Source: Bowdeniella nasicola (lineage in GTDB: Bacteria > Actinomycetota > Actinomycetes > Actinomycetales > Actinomycetaceae). Taken from it: a stretch of DNA of 64,000 nt. Positions within the stretch are counted from its first letter, which is position 1. Every line of letters begins with the position of its first letter. This document shows positions 19,832 to 29,656 of this stretch, piece by piece. The notes beneath the pieces are model-generated. The model did not search any database, was not told where the DNA came from, and was given only the letters and a program-made list of their open reading frames with translations. The stretch covers positions 40,704 to 104,703 of the forward strand of contig JAUNVA010000008.1 in the NCBI GenBank assembly GCA_030537895.1, read 5' to 3'. The position numbers and the translations under genes are program-made.

Positions 19832-19925
19832 AACATCACCATGCGTTCCCCAAGGCGATCACCATCCGCACCCCTAGGAACATCGCCATCCGTTTCTCCA
19901 GGACCATCACCATCCGTTCCCTCCC
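19832..19925. repeat. Four degenerate 23-24 bp tandem repeats between xth and folD
   Basis: The core ATCRCCATSCG occurs at 19835, 19858, 19882 and 19906, giving spacings of 23, 24 and 24 bases. The tails (CACCCC, TTTCTCC, TTCCCTCC and so on) are more variable. No gene uses this stretch, although both strands read as 8-residue peptide repeats. It looks like a decaying minisatellite; no spacer-type structure is present. Confidence 0.7.
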
Positions 19926-19972
19926 AGGGAGCGGAGAGGTGGACACCGGGCGCGACGGGAGTCTGAGCAGTG

Positions 19973-20884
19973 CTAGCGGTCGCCTCCACGGGCCGCCCGC
20001 TCGGCGGCTTCCACGACATTCACGAGGAGTAGGGCCCGCGTCATCGGTCCCACCCCCTTCGGATTGGGGCTGAGCCAGGACGCGACCTCGTCGACGCCGT
20101 CGCCGACGTCGCCGTGCAGCCGTGCCTTGCCGGTCTCCTCGTCGACGACCCGCGAGACCCCCACATCGAGCACGACGGCGCCCGGTTTCACCATGTCGGG
20201 CGTGATGATTCCCGCGACCCCCGAGGCCGCGACGACCACGTCGGCCGCACGCACCTTCTCGGCGAGGTCTTTCGTACCCGTGTGGCAGGACGTCACGGTG
20301 GCGTTCACGTCCTTACGTCCCATGATGAGCCCGATGGACCGCCCGACCGTGGTGCCGCGGCCCACGACGACGACGTCGGCGCCATTCAGGTCGATGCCGT
20401 GGCGTTCGATGAGTTCGACGACCGCGCGCGGTGTGCAGGGCAGCGGTGTATCGATGGGCTCGCCCACCCGCAGTACAAGGCGCCCGAGGTTCATGGGGTG
20501 CAGGCCGTCGGCGTCCTTATCCGGGTCGATGAGCTCGAGGACGGCATTCGTGTCGATGCCTTTCGGCAGGGGCAGCTGCACGATGTAGCCCGTGCAGGCC
20601 GGGTCCTCGTTCAGCCGCTGGATGGCGGCCCGGATCTCGTCTTCTGAGGCGTCCGCGGGCAGGTCCTCACGGATCGAGGCGATACCCACTTCAGCGCAGT
20701 CCCGGTGCTTGCCTCCGACGTAGGCGACGGAACCGGGATCCTCACCAACGAGCACAGTGCCGAGCCCCGGTTCGATGCCGGCAGCGCGGAGCTTGGCCAC
20801 GCGTGTTTTCAGGTCCTCCTTGATCTCGGCTGCCGTCCGGGCGCCATCGAGCACCTTGGCAGCCCCATTCCAGGGGGCCCTCAC
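19973..20884 (-). CDS. folD: Bifunctional methylenetetrahydrofolate dehydrogenase/cyclohydrolase
   Basis: A 303-residue enzyme interconverting methylene-, methenyl- and 10-formyl-tetrahydrofolate with [18 protein letters not shown] contains the catalytic lysine region (YVxxK). The signature [13 protein letters not shown] and the Rossmann [11 protein letters not shown] are present, and the C-terminal [17 protein letters not shown] is the second family signature. The start is GTG at 20884, overlapping the glyA stop as GTGA, with GAAGGA eight bases upstream. It is co-transcribed with glyA and so links serine-derived one-carbon units to the folate pool. The 10-formyl product is needed by purN and purH, also in this window. 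Confidence 0.93.
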   Translation of the reverse strand: MRAPWNGAAKVLDGARTAAEIKEDLKTRVAKLRAAGIEPGLGTVLVGEDPGSVAYVGGKHRDCAEVGIASIREDLPADASEDEIRAAIQRLNEDPACTGYIVQLPLPKGIDTNAVLELIDPDKDADGLHPMNLGRLVLRVGEPIDTPLPCTPRAVVELIERHGIDLNGADVVVVGRGTTVGRSIGLIMGRKDVNATVTSCHTGTKDLAEKVRAADVVVAASGVAGIITPDMVKPGAVVLDVGVSRVVDEETGKARLHGDVGDGVDEVASWLSPNPKGVGPMTRALLLVNVVEAAERAARGGDR

Positions 20885-22167
20885 TGCTGCAGTCCTTCGT
20901 AGAGCGGGTACGCCTCCGTGAGAGCGGCGACGCGGGCCTTCAACGCGTCCACGTCGGCACCCGTGCCGTCCCTCAGGGCCGTCGCGATGATGTCGGCGAC
21001 CTCCGTGAACTCTTCCGTACCGAACCCACGAGTGGCGAGTGCGGGAGTACCGATCCGCAGGCCGGAGGTCACCATCGGAGGCCTCGGGTCAAAGGGGACG
21101 GCGTTGCGGTTCACGGTGATGCCGGCCGCGTGCAGGAGATCCTCGGCCTGCTGCCCGTTCAGTTCGGACTCTCGCAGGTCCACGAGAACGAGATGCACGT
21201 CGGTGCCTCCCGTGAGGACGGAGACCCCGGATTCGGCAAGATCGGGAGCCTGGAGACGTTCGGCGAGGATCTGGGCTCCCTCGATCGTGCGCTGCTGGCG
21301 TTCCCGGAACGCCTCCGTGGCCGCCACCTTGAACGCGACCGCCTTCGCCGCAATCACGTGCATGAGGGGACCACCCTGCTGGCCCGGGAAGACCGCCGAG
21401 TTAAGTTTCTTTCCGAACGTGTCCCCGTCCGAAGACAGAATGAATCCGGAGCGGGGTCCACCGAGGGTCTTATGAACGGTCGACGAGACGACGTGCGCAT
21501 GCGGCACGGGGTTCGGATGGAGGCCGGCCGCGATGAGGCCCGCGAAGTGTGCCATGTCGACCCACAGTTTTGCGCCCACCTCATCGGCAATCTCGCGGAA
21601 GGCCGCGAAATCGAGCTGGCGCGGGTAGGCTGACCAGCCCGCAATTAGGACGGTCGGGCGATGGTGACGGGCTGCCTCACGCACCGCATCCATATCGACA
21701 CGGTAGGTTTGGGGATCAACACCGTAGGCTTCTGCGTTATAAAGGCGCCCGGAGAAGTTGATCTTCATCCCGTGTGTGAGGTGGCCGCCGTGGGCCAACT
21801 CGAGGCCAAGCACGGTATCCCCCGGCCGGGCCAGCGCATGCAGCACGGCGGCGTTGGCGGAGGCACCCGAGTGCGGCTGGACGTTCGCGTAGTCGGCCCC
21901 AAACAGTTCCTTGGCGCGATTGATCGCGAGCGACTCCGCGATGTCGACCTGTTCGCACCCGCCGTAGTAGCGCCGGCCCGGGTAGCCTTCTGCATACTTG
22001 TTCGTCAGGACCGATCCCTGCGCCTGCAAGACCGCACGGGGAACAAAGTTCTCGGAGGCGATCATCTCCAAGGTGTGGCGTTGACGATCAAGCTCACCGT
22101 CGAGGACCTGCGCGATCTCCGGGTCGAGTTCGGAAAGGGGAATATTCGCAGGGTCGGTAGCGCTCAT
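20881..22167 (-). CDS. glyA: Serine hydroxymethyltransferase
   Basis: A PLP enzyme of 428 residues converting serine and tetrahydrofolate to glycine and methylenetetrahydrofolate. The cofactor lysine is Lys233 in [14 protein letters not shown]. The N-terminal [15 protein letters not shown] and [16 protein letters not shown] are strongly conserved. [13 protein letters not shown] and [14 protein letters not shown] follow as expected. The ATG at 22167 has AAGGAG upstream. A 56-base gap separates it from the GNAT gene before it, and it overlaps folD. I saw no glycine riboswitch in that short gap. Confidence 0.95.
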   Translation of the reverse strand: MSATDPANIPLSELDPEIAQVLDGELDRQRHTLEMIASENFVPRAVLQAQGSVLTNKYAEGYPGRRYYGGCEQVDIAESLAINRAKELFGADYANVQPHSGASANAAVLHALARPGDTVLGLELAHGGHLTHGMKINFSGRLYNAEAYGVDPQTYRVDMDAVREAARHHRPTVLIAGWSAYPRQLDFAAFREIADEVGAKLWVDMAHFAGLIAAGLHPNPVPHAHVVSSTVHKTLGGPRSGFILSSDGDTFGKKLNSAVFPGQQGGPLMHVIAAKAVAFKVAATEAFRERQQRTIEGAQILAERLQAPDLAESGVSVLTGGTDVHLVLVDLRESELNGQQAEDLLHAAGITVNRNAVPFDPRPPMVTSGLRIGTPALATRGFGTEEFTEVADIIATALRDGTGADVDALKARVAALTEAYPLYEGLQQ

Positions 22168-22223
22168 GTAAGCTCCTTCACGCTGAACAGGGCCGCCGTT
22201 GCGGTGCGTTGACGAAGCACACT

Positions 22224-22763
22224 CTAGCGCAGCTCATCGCGGTCAGCGCTGCCCTCGGGCGCACCAAATGCGTCGACAATCTCGGAGTCGTGCCCACCGA
22301 GCAGACGCTGCAGGTAAGAGTAGGTGAGCCCCCCGGCGTAGGAATCGAAGTCCTCGTCGTGGCCGGGCAGCCCAGGAATGTCGAGGCTCGCCCGCTTGTC
22401 CTGGGCGGTGAAGACCCACACCTCGACGATATCCTCGGGCAGATACTCGAGAACCTTCAGGAGCAGGGCTGTGCCAATCCCCTGTTTCTGCAAGTCGGGG
22501 GTCACAGCGAGTCGACCGAGTTTCGCTCGCGTACCCTCGATGGCCACGCGGATGGAACCGACCAGCCGCCCGGCGATCCAAGCGCCGAGCGTGACGACGT
22601 CCTCGCGAGCAATGTCCTGGCGGATCTCCTCGAGAGTCTCGGTAAGGACGGGCAGGTGCGGATCGCCGTAAACCTGTGCTTCGGTGACGAAGGCGGCCCG
22701 CCGCACGGTCATCAGTTCGCCTGCTTGCTCCACTCCGATGACGTCGATCGCGAGGTCGGCCAT
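22224..22763 (-). CDS. GNAT-family N-acetyltransferase
   Basis: A 179-residue acetyltransferase. The acetyl-CoA-binding motif A reads [20 protein letters not shown], which contains the RxxGxG/A-like QKQGIG. A following [15 protein letters not shown] region and a C-terminal YSYLQ stretch resemble small GNAT proteins. The substrate cannot be named. The ATG at 22763 is preceded by AAAGGAG and is preferred over the ORF start 36 bases further up. It is upstream of glyA on the same strand, with a strong hairpin between it and the sugar transporter genes further upstream. Confidence 0.82.
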   Translation of the reverse strand: MADLAIDVIGVEQAGELMTVRRAAFVTEAQVYGDPHLPVLTETLEEIRQDIAREDVVTLGAWIAGRLVGSIRVAIEGTRAKLGRLAVTPDLQKQGIGTALLLKVLEYLPEDIVEVWVFTAQDKRASLDIPGLPGHDEDFDSYAGGLTYSYLQRLLGGHDSEIVDAFGAPEGSADRDELR

Positions 22764-22798
22764 GGTCTCTCCTTTGCGGGGCTGCGTGAGCGTTGCCA

Positions 22799-22834
22799 AT
22801 GCCCCGAGCCTACGGGAGGTGAGGCTCGGGGCAT
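22799..22834 (-). terminator. Terminator after the sugar ABC permease gene
   Basis: A perfect 12-bp stem ATGCCCCGAGCC (22799-22810) with GGCTCGGGGCAT (22823-22834) and a 12-base loop. It lies 26 bases after the permease stop on the minus strand and before the GNAT gene. Confidence 0.75.
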
Positions 22835-22860
22835 GTGGCGGAAATCGACGACGTTTGGGG

Positions 22861-23751
22861 CTAGCCCTTCACCGAACCCGACATGAGCCCGCCAACGAAG
22901 TACTTGCCGAGCAGGATGTAGACGATGAGGGTCGGAGCGGACGCCAGCAGTGCGCCGGCCATCGAGCCCCCATAGTCCGCCATGATCGACGCATTCGCCA
23001 GGTTATTGAGCGAGAGCGTGACCGGTCCGGTCTCCGTATTGGTCAAGAACAGAGCGAACAGGAAGTCGTTCCATGCGGCCGTGAACTGCCAGATGAGCAC
23101 GACCACGAAACTCGGGATCGAGATCGGCAACACGACGGAGAAGTAGGTCCGTAGCATGCCCGCCCCATCGACCCGAGAGGCCTCGATGAGCTCTTGGGGG
23201 ACCGATTCGTAGTAGTTCCTGAAGATCAGCGTCGTGACCGGGATGCCATAGACGACGTGGGCAAGGATCAACGTCGGAATGCCCTGGGGCAGCCCTATCG
23301 ACAACACGATCTTCAGCAGCGGAATCATCACGGCCTGGTAGGGAATGAACACTCCAAACAGGATCAGCGTGAAGACGGTATTCGCGCCCGGGAAACGCCA
23401 GCGCGAGAGCACGAACCCGTTCATCGATCCGAGGATCGCGGACAGGATCGAGGAGGGGATGACGAGTGCGAACGTGCGGCCGATGGGGGCGGCGAGCGCG
23501 TCCCACGCGCGGCCCCAGTTCGTCGCATCCCACACCTGCGGCAGGTACCAGGTGCGGGAGGGGTCGGCATCGGCTGGGCCCTTGAACGAGGTGATGATGA
23601 GGACGTAGACCGGGATCAGGACCGCGGCCAGGGAGACGATCAGCAGAAGATAGCGGATCGCCACAGAGATGCGGGTCGGCGCGGCGGAGGCGCCGGCGCG
23701 GTTTTGAGCGACCGGACGCGAGGGCGCGGCCGGAGTGGTGGCGGTCGTCAT
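22861..23751 (-). CDS. Carbohydrate ABC transporter permease (MalG-like)
   Basis: A 296-residue inner-membrane permease of the CUT1 sugar importer class. A polar ~30-residue N-terminus leads to six membrane helices. The cytoplasmic EAA loop that contacts the ATPase is intact: ELIEASRVDGAGMLRTYFSVVLPI. The conserved C-terminal LLGKYFVGGLMSGSVKG is complete. The ATG at 23751 is two bases from the TGA of the upstream permease reading frame. This gene looks intact, but its partners do not: the upstream permease has an amber codon and the binding protein lacks its 5' part. It is therefore probably part of a dying operon. No ATPase gene is next to it; CUT1 systems often share one encoded elsewhere. 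Confidence 0.88.
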   Translation of the reverse strand: MTTATTPAAPSRPVAQNRAGASAAPTRISVAIRYLLLIVSLAAVLIPVYVLIITSFKGPADADPSRTWYLPQVWDATNWGRAWDALAAPIGRTFALVIPSSILSAILGSMNGFVLSRWRFPGANTVFTLILFGVFIPYQAVMIPLLKIVLSIGLPQGIPTLILAHVVYGIPVTTLIFRNYYESVPQELIEASRVDGAGMLRTYFSVVLPISIPSFVVVLIWQFTAAWNDFLFALFLTNTETGPVTLSLNNLANASIMADYGGSMAGALLASAPTLIVYILLGKYFVGGLMSGSVKG

Positions 23752-23752
23752 G

Positions 23753-24673
23753 TCATCGCCTCTGCTTCGCGTCGTGGATGAGGTAGGGCACCACCAGGAT
23801 GGCGACAATCACGAGGAGGATCGTGCCGACGGCGGCCGCATTTGAGTAGTCTCCCGACGTCATGAAGTTGTACATGTCGATGGCGGGGACCTTTGTGGAG
23901 TAGGTGCGCTAGTCGGTGACGGCGATGATGAGGTCGAAAGATTTCATTGCCATGTGGCCGATGATGATCACGGCCGACAGTGCCACCGCCGACAGCTGCG
24001 GGAAGATGATGTGCCGGTAGAGCTGCCACTGGCTCGCGCCGTCGACTCGTCCCGCTTCGCGTAAATCCTCCGAAATACCCCGGAAGCCCGCGACGAAGAT
24101 CGCCATCACGTAACCGGAGAGCTGCCAGATGGCGGGGATCGCGACGGCAAGAATGCCGAAGGTGATGTTGCCCGTCCAGGAGTTTTGCAGGAAGTCGAGG
24201 CCAACCATCTGGAAGAGGCGGTTCATGCCCTTGGCCTGCTCCCCCTGTCCGGAATTCAACAGCCACTTCCACACGACGCCGGAGGCGATGAACGAGACCG
24301 CCATCGGGAAGAGGAACACGGAACGGAAGAACCCCTCCCCCTTGATGGGCCGTTCGAGCAACCACGCCCAGATAAAGCCGATCACGAGGGTTCCCGCGAG
24401 GAACGCCACCGTGAAGAGCAAAAGGTTCGTGAGCGAATGCTGGAAGTCGGCGTCGCCAAAGAGTTCGGTGTAGTTAGCGAACCACACGAACGAGGTTTCG
24501 CGCACCCCGTTGTATTGGGCGACCGTGTGGGCATCGCGCATGGACGTCACGGTGTTCGCAACAATGAGCCCGTAAACGAAGATCCCCACGAGGATCACCG
24601 AGGGCGCAATTAAGAGCAGTGGCGGTCCGTATTTGGACAGCCAAGTATTCCGGCGTTTGGTTTGTCGAGCCAC
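23753..24673 (-). pseudogene. Carbohydrate ABC permease (MalF-like) interrupted by an in-frame TAG
   Basis: The frame from ATG 24673 encodes a MalF-type permease (MARQTKRRNTWLSKYG, six-helix core, EAA loop DLREAGRVDGASQWQLYRHI). At codon 255 it meets TAG (23909-23911), directly after FDLIIAVTD. The same frame then continues without a break for 51 codons (RTYSTKVPAIDMYNFMTSGD ... PYLIHDAKQRR) to TGA at 23753-23755. That tail is the conserved last periplasmic loop and final helix of these permeases, so the amber codon truncates a 305-residue protein by its last helix. A single CAG-to-TAG change would explain it. Sequencing error is the main alternative. Confidence 0.8.
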
Positions 24674-24759
24674 GAAGTTCCTCCCAGGGGAGGGTGGCGA
24701 CCGACATCGAGATCGGTCGCCACCCTAGGGTGTCGGTGCTGCGGGTAGCGCGGCGCTGA

Positions 24760-25221
24760 CTACTTGCTCATGGGCTCGGCGGCCCGGGTGAGCTCGTCCT
24801 GCAGGCCCGCCACATCAGAGGCGCCCTGCGCGAACTTCGCCACGGCGTCATTCATCTCGTTCGACACGGCCACCGGGGCGGCCGCACCGTGCGCGATGGA
24901 GGAGACGATCGTGTCGGAGGCGAACGCCTTCATGGCGTCCTGCTGGTACTCGCCGAACTCGCTGATCTCGTCATCGGTGAGGTCGGAGCGGGCCGGGATG
25001 GAACCCTTGACCTTGTTGAAGGCGATCTGGCCTTCCTTGCTCGAGATGGTCTCGAGCCAGGCCTTGGCGCCCTCCACGTTCTCCGCGCCAACCGGCAGGG
25101 TGAACGAGTCCGCGAGGAAGTCGAACAGGCCATCGGTGCCGGGCACCGGGAAGGCGATGTAATCCTCGCCGTAGGTCTTGTCGGCGGCGTCGAAGGCCGC
25201 GACGGCCCACGCTCCGGCATC
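24760..25221 (-). pseudogene. Sugar ABC transporter binding-protein gene, 5'-truncated remnant
   Basis: About 153 codons matching the C-terminal third of a CUT1 extracellular sugar-binding protein: GAWAVAAFDAADKTYGEDY, FPVPGTDGLFDFLADSFTLP, then AKAWLETISSKEGQIAFNKVKG, ending QDELTRAAEPMSK. Such proteins are normally over 400 residues with a lipoprotein signal. Upstream of about 25221 the frame becomes unrelated low-complexity sequence and runs into the mdh terminator (25241-25278), with no signal peptide, ribosome site or start codon of its own. A deletion between the mdh terminator and this gene is the simplest explanation. It also removed the operon promoter, which would leave the two permease genes poorly expressed. 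Confidence 0.82.
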
Positions 25222-25240
25222 TAAACCCCTGAGACAGGAC

Positions 25241-25278
25241 AGCCGCCCGGCACCCCCGTTGCGGGGGTCCGGGCGGCT
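25241..25278 (-). terminator. Terminator after mdh
   Basis: AGCCGCCCGGCACCCCCG (25241-25258) pairs with CGGGGGTCCGGGCGGCT (25262-25278) over 17 bp with one bulged C and a 3-base loop. It lies 13 bases after the mdh stop on the minus strand and directly abuts the truncated binding-protein remnant. Confidence 0.8.
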
Positions 25279-25291
25279 GCAGGAGTGGTGC

Positions 25292-26395
<1,104 letters not shown>

Positions 26396-27334
26396 CTATG
26401 CGCCGAAGTCAAGGCCGACGGCCCGTGCCGCTCCCGCAGCGACGGCGAGGTCCTGCCAGCTCATACCCACACCCTTAAACACATTGGGGGCATCGCTGCG
26501 TCGCGTCACCCGACCGAGCACGACATCGCGCACGGTTGCGAGGCTCTCGTGCGAGAGGGACCCGTCGGCGATTGCCTGGATCACGTCGCCGGCTTCCCGC
26601 AGCGCCGTCTCGTGGTCCTCGACGACCACGAGGCTGCGCCCCATGAGAGCGCTCGGCAGCTCCCGGCAGTCCGGTTCGTGGCTGCCCATAGCGACCACGC
26701 ACGCCCCGGCAGCGACGTCGTCGTCGGCAATCACGGGTTCGCGACCCGAGGTGGCACACACGATGATGTCGGCCTCGCTCGCATCGCTGGCCCGGCCCGC
26801 CTCAACGGGGTAGCCCTCCCTCACGAGCCCCTCGACGGCAGAGTTGAGACGCGCGGTGTCGCGGGCCGTCATGACGATCCGTGTCAGGTCGCGAATCTCG
26901 GCCATCGCGCGCACGTGGCTTACGGCCTGCGGACCGGACCCGACGACGAGCATGACCTCGGCGTCCTGATCCGCGAGCGAATCGGCCGCGACCGCCGACA
27001 TCGCGGGGGTGCGCAGCGAGGTGAGGGCGGACCCGTCGATGATGGCGCGCGGCGTGAGCGTCGCCGAATCGAGGAGGCAGTAGAGCGCCTGGATCCGCGG
27101 TAGCCCCCGGTCGGGGTTGTCGGGAGCCACGCACGCGATCTTCACCCCGCTTGCCTCCCCAATTGTGGAGGGCATGAGCAGCAGGTGGCCCGCACCGGCC
27201 GCTACATTGCTCCGCGCGGGGTCGGTGGCGGGGTCGAATTCGACGAGCGCCTGGGCGAGGAGTTCACGAGCCTCGCGGGGTCCAACGCGAGCCGCAATAT
27301 CCTCGCTGCTGAGGTAGGGAAGCTGGCCGGTCAC
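26396..27334 (-). CDS. Ornithine cyclodeaminase / mu-crystallin family protein
   Basis: A 312-residue NAD(P)-dependent protein of the OCD/mu-crystallin family. It begins VTGQLPYLSSEDIA. The active-site lysine region is GVKIACVAPDN and the substrate arginine region LTSLRTPAMSAVA. The Rossmann motif is VVGSGPQAVSHVRA. The C-terminal KGVGMSWQDLAVA is typical. Members include ornithine cyclodeaminases, alanine dehydrogenases and ketimine reductases, so the exact reaction is open. The start is GTG at 27334, with AGAAGGAG eight bases before it. It follows the MHS transporter gene by 46 bases on the same strand, so the two may be one unit. Confidence 0.85.
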   Translation of the reverse strand: MTGQLPYLSSEDIAARVGPREARELLAQALVEFDPATDPARSNVAAGAGHLLLMPSTIGEASGVKIACVAPDNPDRGLPRIQALYCLLDSATLTPRAIIDGSALTSLRTPAMSAVAADSLADQDAEVMLVVGSGPQAVSHVRAMAEIRDLTRIVMTARDTARLNSAVEGLVREGYPVEAGRASDASEADIIVCATSGREPVIADDDVAAGACVVAMGSHEPDCRELPSALMGRSLVVVEDHETALREAGDVIQAIADGSLSHESLATVRDVVLGRVTRRSDAPNVFKGVGMSWQDLAVAAGAARAVGLDFGA

Positions 27335-27380
27335 AGGGTCTCCTTCTAAGTTGATCCGGGGTTGCGCGGTGGTGCGGCGT

Positions 27381-28715
27381 CTATTCATCTTCGAGGTAAC
27401 GTCCCTCCGCCTTCAAGGTGGCGGTCTCGCGGGCGACGGCGAAGCGCATCGTGACGGCGGCAAAGAGACCAACCGCGGCGAGCAGCACAATGTACCAGGC
27501 GATCGGCGCCCACGTGTGCTCGAAGGAGGAGATGAGCCACTGCGCGACAAGCGGCGCCGTCCCGCCCGCGAGAGCCGCACCGATCTGATAGCCGAGCGTC
27601 ACACCCGTGTAGCGCACCCGAGTGGAGAAGGTCTCGGACATGAGCGTGCCGAGGGTTGCGGTCACGGGAGGCCAGATGACGGCCAGGCCCACGATGACGG
27701 CGAGATAGACGGCTGCGGTCGTGCCCCGGTCGAGGAGAAGGAAGAAGGGGGCCGCATACACTGCGGTCGCGATCGCGCCCGCGACAAACACGGGTTTGCG
27801 TCCGAGTGCGTCAGCGAGCCGCCCCATGACGAGGATCATGATCGTCGAGGCGAAGGCAGCGACGCTCACGGCGTTCAACACAGTCGGCTGCTCGTAGTCC
27901 AATATGCCGGTCGCGTAGGACACCACGAAGACCGCGAAGATGTAAAACGGCCCCGTTTCCACGAACTTGATCCCGATGGCGACGACGACGGAGCGCCAGT
28001 GATCGCGCAGGGTGTCGGCAAGCGGCATCCGCGCAACGGCGCCCGCGTCCTTGGCCTTCTGGAAGGCCGGCGTTTCCGCCAGGCCCTGACGGATCCACAG
28101 GCCGAGGAAGACGAGCACGATCGAGGCGACGAACGGCACTCGCCAGCCCCAGGTGTGGAACTGCTGATCGGGCAGCTGGCTCACCAGGGCGAACGAGAGC
28201 GAGGAGAGCAGCATCCCCACGGTGACGCCCGTTTGTGGGACCGCGCCGAAGAATCCGCGCCGATTCTTCGGTGCGTATTCGTAGGCGAGCAGGAGCGCCC
28301 CGCCCCACTCGCCGCCGATCGCGAGGCCCTGGATGATGCGGCAGATGATCAAGAGGATCGGCGCGAGGACGCCGACCTGCGCGTAGGTGGGCAGCAGCCC
28401 GATGGCGACGGTCGCCCCACCCATGAGGGAGAGAGTGAGCACGAGTGTCTTCTTGCGTCCTACCCGGTCGCCAATGTGGGAGAAGACGATCCCACCGAAG
28501 GGGCGGATAAAGAAGGTGAGAGCAAGGGTGAGGTAGGACAGGATGAGCGAGAAGGCTGGGTCATCGCTCGGGAAGAACTGCTGATCGAAGATGATGGCGG
28601 CGGCCGTCGCGTAGAGGAAGAAGTCGAACCATTCGATGGCGCTTCCGGCGAGCGAGCCAATCAGTACACGACGGTTCGTGACCGCCCGGAACGTGGCGTC
28701 GTCGGTGCGGGACAT
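27381..28715 (-). CDS. MHS-family MFS transporter
   Basis: A 444-residue, 12-helix major facilitator of the metabolite:H+ symporter (MHS) subfamily, as in ShiA, ProP and KgtP. The N-terminus NRRVLIGSLAGSAIEWFDFF is diagnostic. The helix 2-3 loop IGDRVGRKKTLVLTL and the helix 8-9 loop GRLADALGRKPVF are present, and GLAIGGEWGGALLL marks helix 5. The start at 28715 (MSRTDDATF) is taken because the 11-codon upstream extension overlaps the divergent promoter region. It is divergent from an idonate/gluconate dehydrogenase pair, so an acidic sugar such as idonate or ketogluconate is a possible substrate (inference). Confidence 0.88.
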   Translation of the reverse strand: MSRTDDATFRAVTNRRVLIGSLAGSAIEWFDFFLYATAAAIIFDQQFFPSDDPAFSLILSYLTLALTFFIRPFGGIVFSHIGDRVGRKKTLVLTLSLMGGATVAIGLLPTYAQVGVLAPILLIICRIIQGLAIGGEWGGALLLAYEYAPKNRRGFFGAVPQTGVTVGMLLSSLSFALVSQLPDQQFHTWGWRVPFVASIVLVFLGLWIRQGLAETPAFQKAKDAGAVARMPLADTLRDHWRSVVVAIGIKFVETGPFYIFAVFVVSYATGILDYEQPTVLNAVSVAAFASTIMILVMGRLADALGRKPVFVAGAIATAVYAAPFFLLLDRGTTAAVYLAVIVGLAVIWPPVTATLGTLMSETFSTRVRYTGVTLGYQIGAALAGGTAPLVAQWLISSFEHTWAPIAWYIVLLAAVGLFAAVTMRFAVARETATLKAEGRYLEDE

Positions 28716-28867
28716 GGGACCTGCCTCTCGAGAATTGTGAGATTGCACTGCAGCGACAGAAGGCCCAAGCGTAATACGTTGAACCGCCGCCGAGCGTGCC
28801 CCATCTCACAGAAGAAGATGCGCCTAAACTAGAGGTAATGCCCGTGGAATCACAAAGGAGAAAGATC
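28716..28867. promoter_or_regulatory. Divergent intergenic region between the MHS transporter and idnO-like genes
   Basis: This region must hold promoters for both directions. On the plus strand TAAACT at 28825-28830 is a possible -10 with only a weak -35, followed by the ribosome site AAAGGAG at 28855. No clear operator is visible. Confidence 0.35.
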
Positions 28868-29632
28868 ATGGGGAATCTGTTTGATGTGCAGGGTGCTTTG
28901 GCGCTCGTGACCGGATCGTCGCGGGGCCTCGGACGTGCCCTCGCCAAGGGACTTGCCGAACACGGCGCCCGCGTCATTGTGCACGGCCGCAACGAAGAGG
29001 CCCTCGCCGAGGCGCGCGCAGAGATCGAAGAGGTGGGTGAAGTCGCCGGCGTGATCCGATTCGATGTGACGGACAAGGACGCGGTGGCAGAGGGCATCGC
29101 CTCCCTCGTCGCTGACTATGGGGTTCCGCGAATCCTCGTGAACAACGCGGGCGTGCAGCGCCGTGCCCCCTTCACCGAGTTCGATCCGGACGACTTCGAC
29201 GACGTGATCTCGACAAACCTCAACTCCGTCTTTTACGTCTCTCGCGCCCTCGCACCCGCGATGGCGGAGGAGGGCGGCGGCAAGATCATCTCGATCGGCT
29301 CGGTCCAGTCGATGCTCGCGCGCGAAACCATCGCGCCCTACTCGGCATCGAAGGGCGGCGTCGCCATGCTGACGCGCGGCATGGCAGCCGACCTTGCCCG
29401 GTTCAACATCCAGGTGAACTGCATTTCTCCGGGCTATTTCGCGACCGATATGAACACCAACCTGTGGCAGGACGAGAAGTTCAATGCCTGGTGCGTAAAC
29501 CGGACGCCGGCCCGCCGGTGGGGCAAGGTCGAGGAACTGGTGGGGACCCTCATCTACCTCGCCTCGCCCGCCTCGAGTTTCGTCTCGGGGCAAAACATCT
29601 TCGTCGACGGCGGCATGACGTCGGTCGTGTAG
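28868..29632 (+). CDS. SDR-family oxidoreductase, gluconate 5-dehydrogenase-like
   Basis: A 254-residue classical short-chain dehydrogenase. The cofactor motif TGSSRGLG is at 15-22, NNAG at 92-95, and the catalytic triad is Ser145, Tyr158 and Lys162 (YSASK). The N-terminus NLFDVQGALALVTGSSRGLG closely resembles gluconate 5-dehydrogenase/5-ketogluconate reductase (IdnO, Ga5DH). The ATG at 28868 has AAAGGAG upstream. The next gene on the strand is an L-idonate 5-dehydrogenase-like enzyme 24 bases away. The two steps together would turn L-idonate into 5-ketogluconate and then gluconate. A gluconate kinase is not in this window. Confidence 0.85.
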   Translation: MGNLFDVQGALALVTGSSRGLGRALAKGLAEHGARVIVHGRNEEALAEARAEIEEVGEVAGVIRFDVTDKDAVAEGIASLVADYGVPRILVNNAGVQRRAPFTEFDPDDFDDVISTNLNSVFYVSRALAPAMAEEGGGKIISIGSVQSMLARETIAPYSASKGGVAMLTRGMAADLARFNIQVNCISPGYFATDMNTNLWQDEKFNAWCVNRTPARRWGKVEELVGTLIYLASPASSFVSGQNIFVDGGMTSVV

Positions 29633-29656
29633 GGATCGCGGGAAAAGGAGAAAGAC

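Noticed and set aside
19832..19925. Short CRISPR array
   Set aside because: The units are directly adjacent and degenerate, with no unique spacers and no cas genes nearby.
22168..22223. Glycine riboswitch before glyA
   Set aside because: The gap to the upstream gene is only 56 bases, too short for a glycine aptamer, and no conserved core is seen.
23909..23911. TAG as pyrrolysine or programmed readthrough
   Set aside because: Pyrrolysine is not expected in this lineage or protein family, and the operon is already damaged by the binding-protein deletion.
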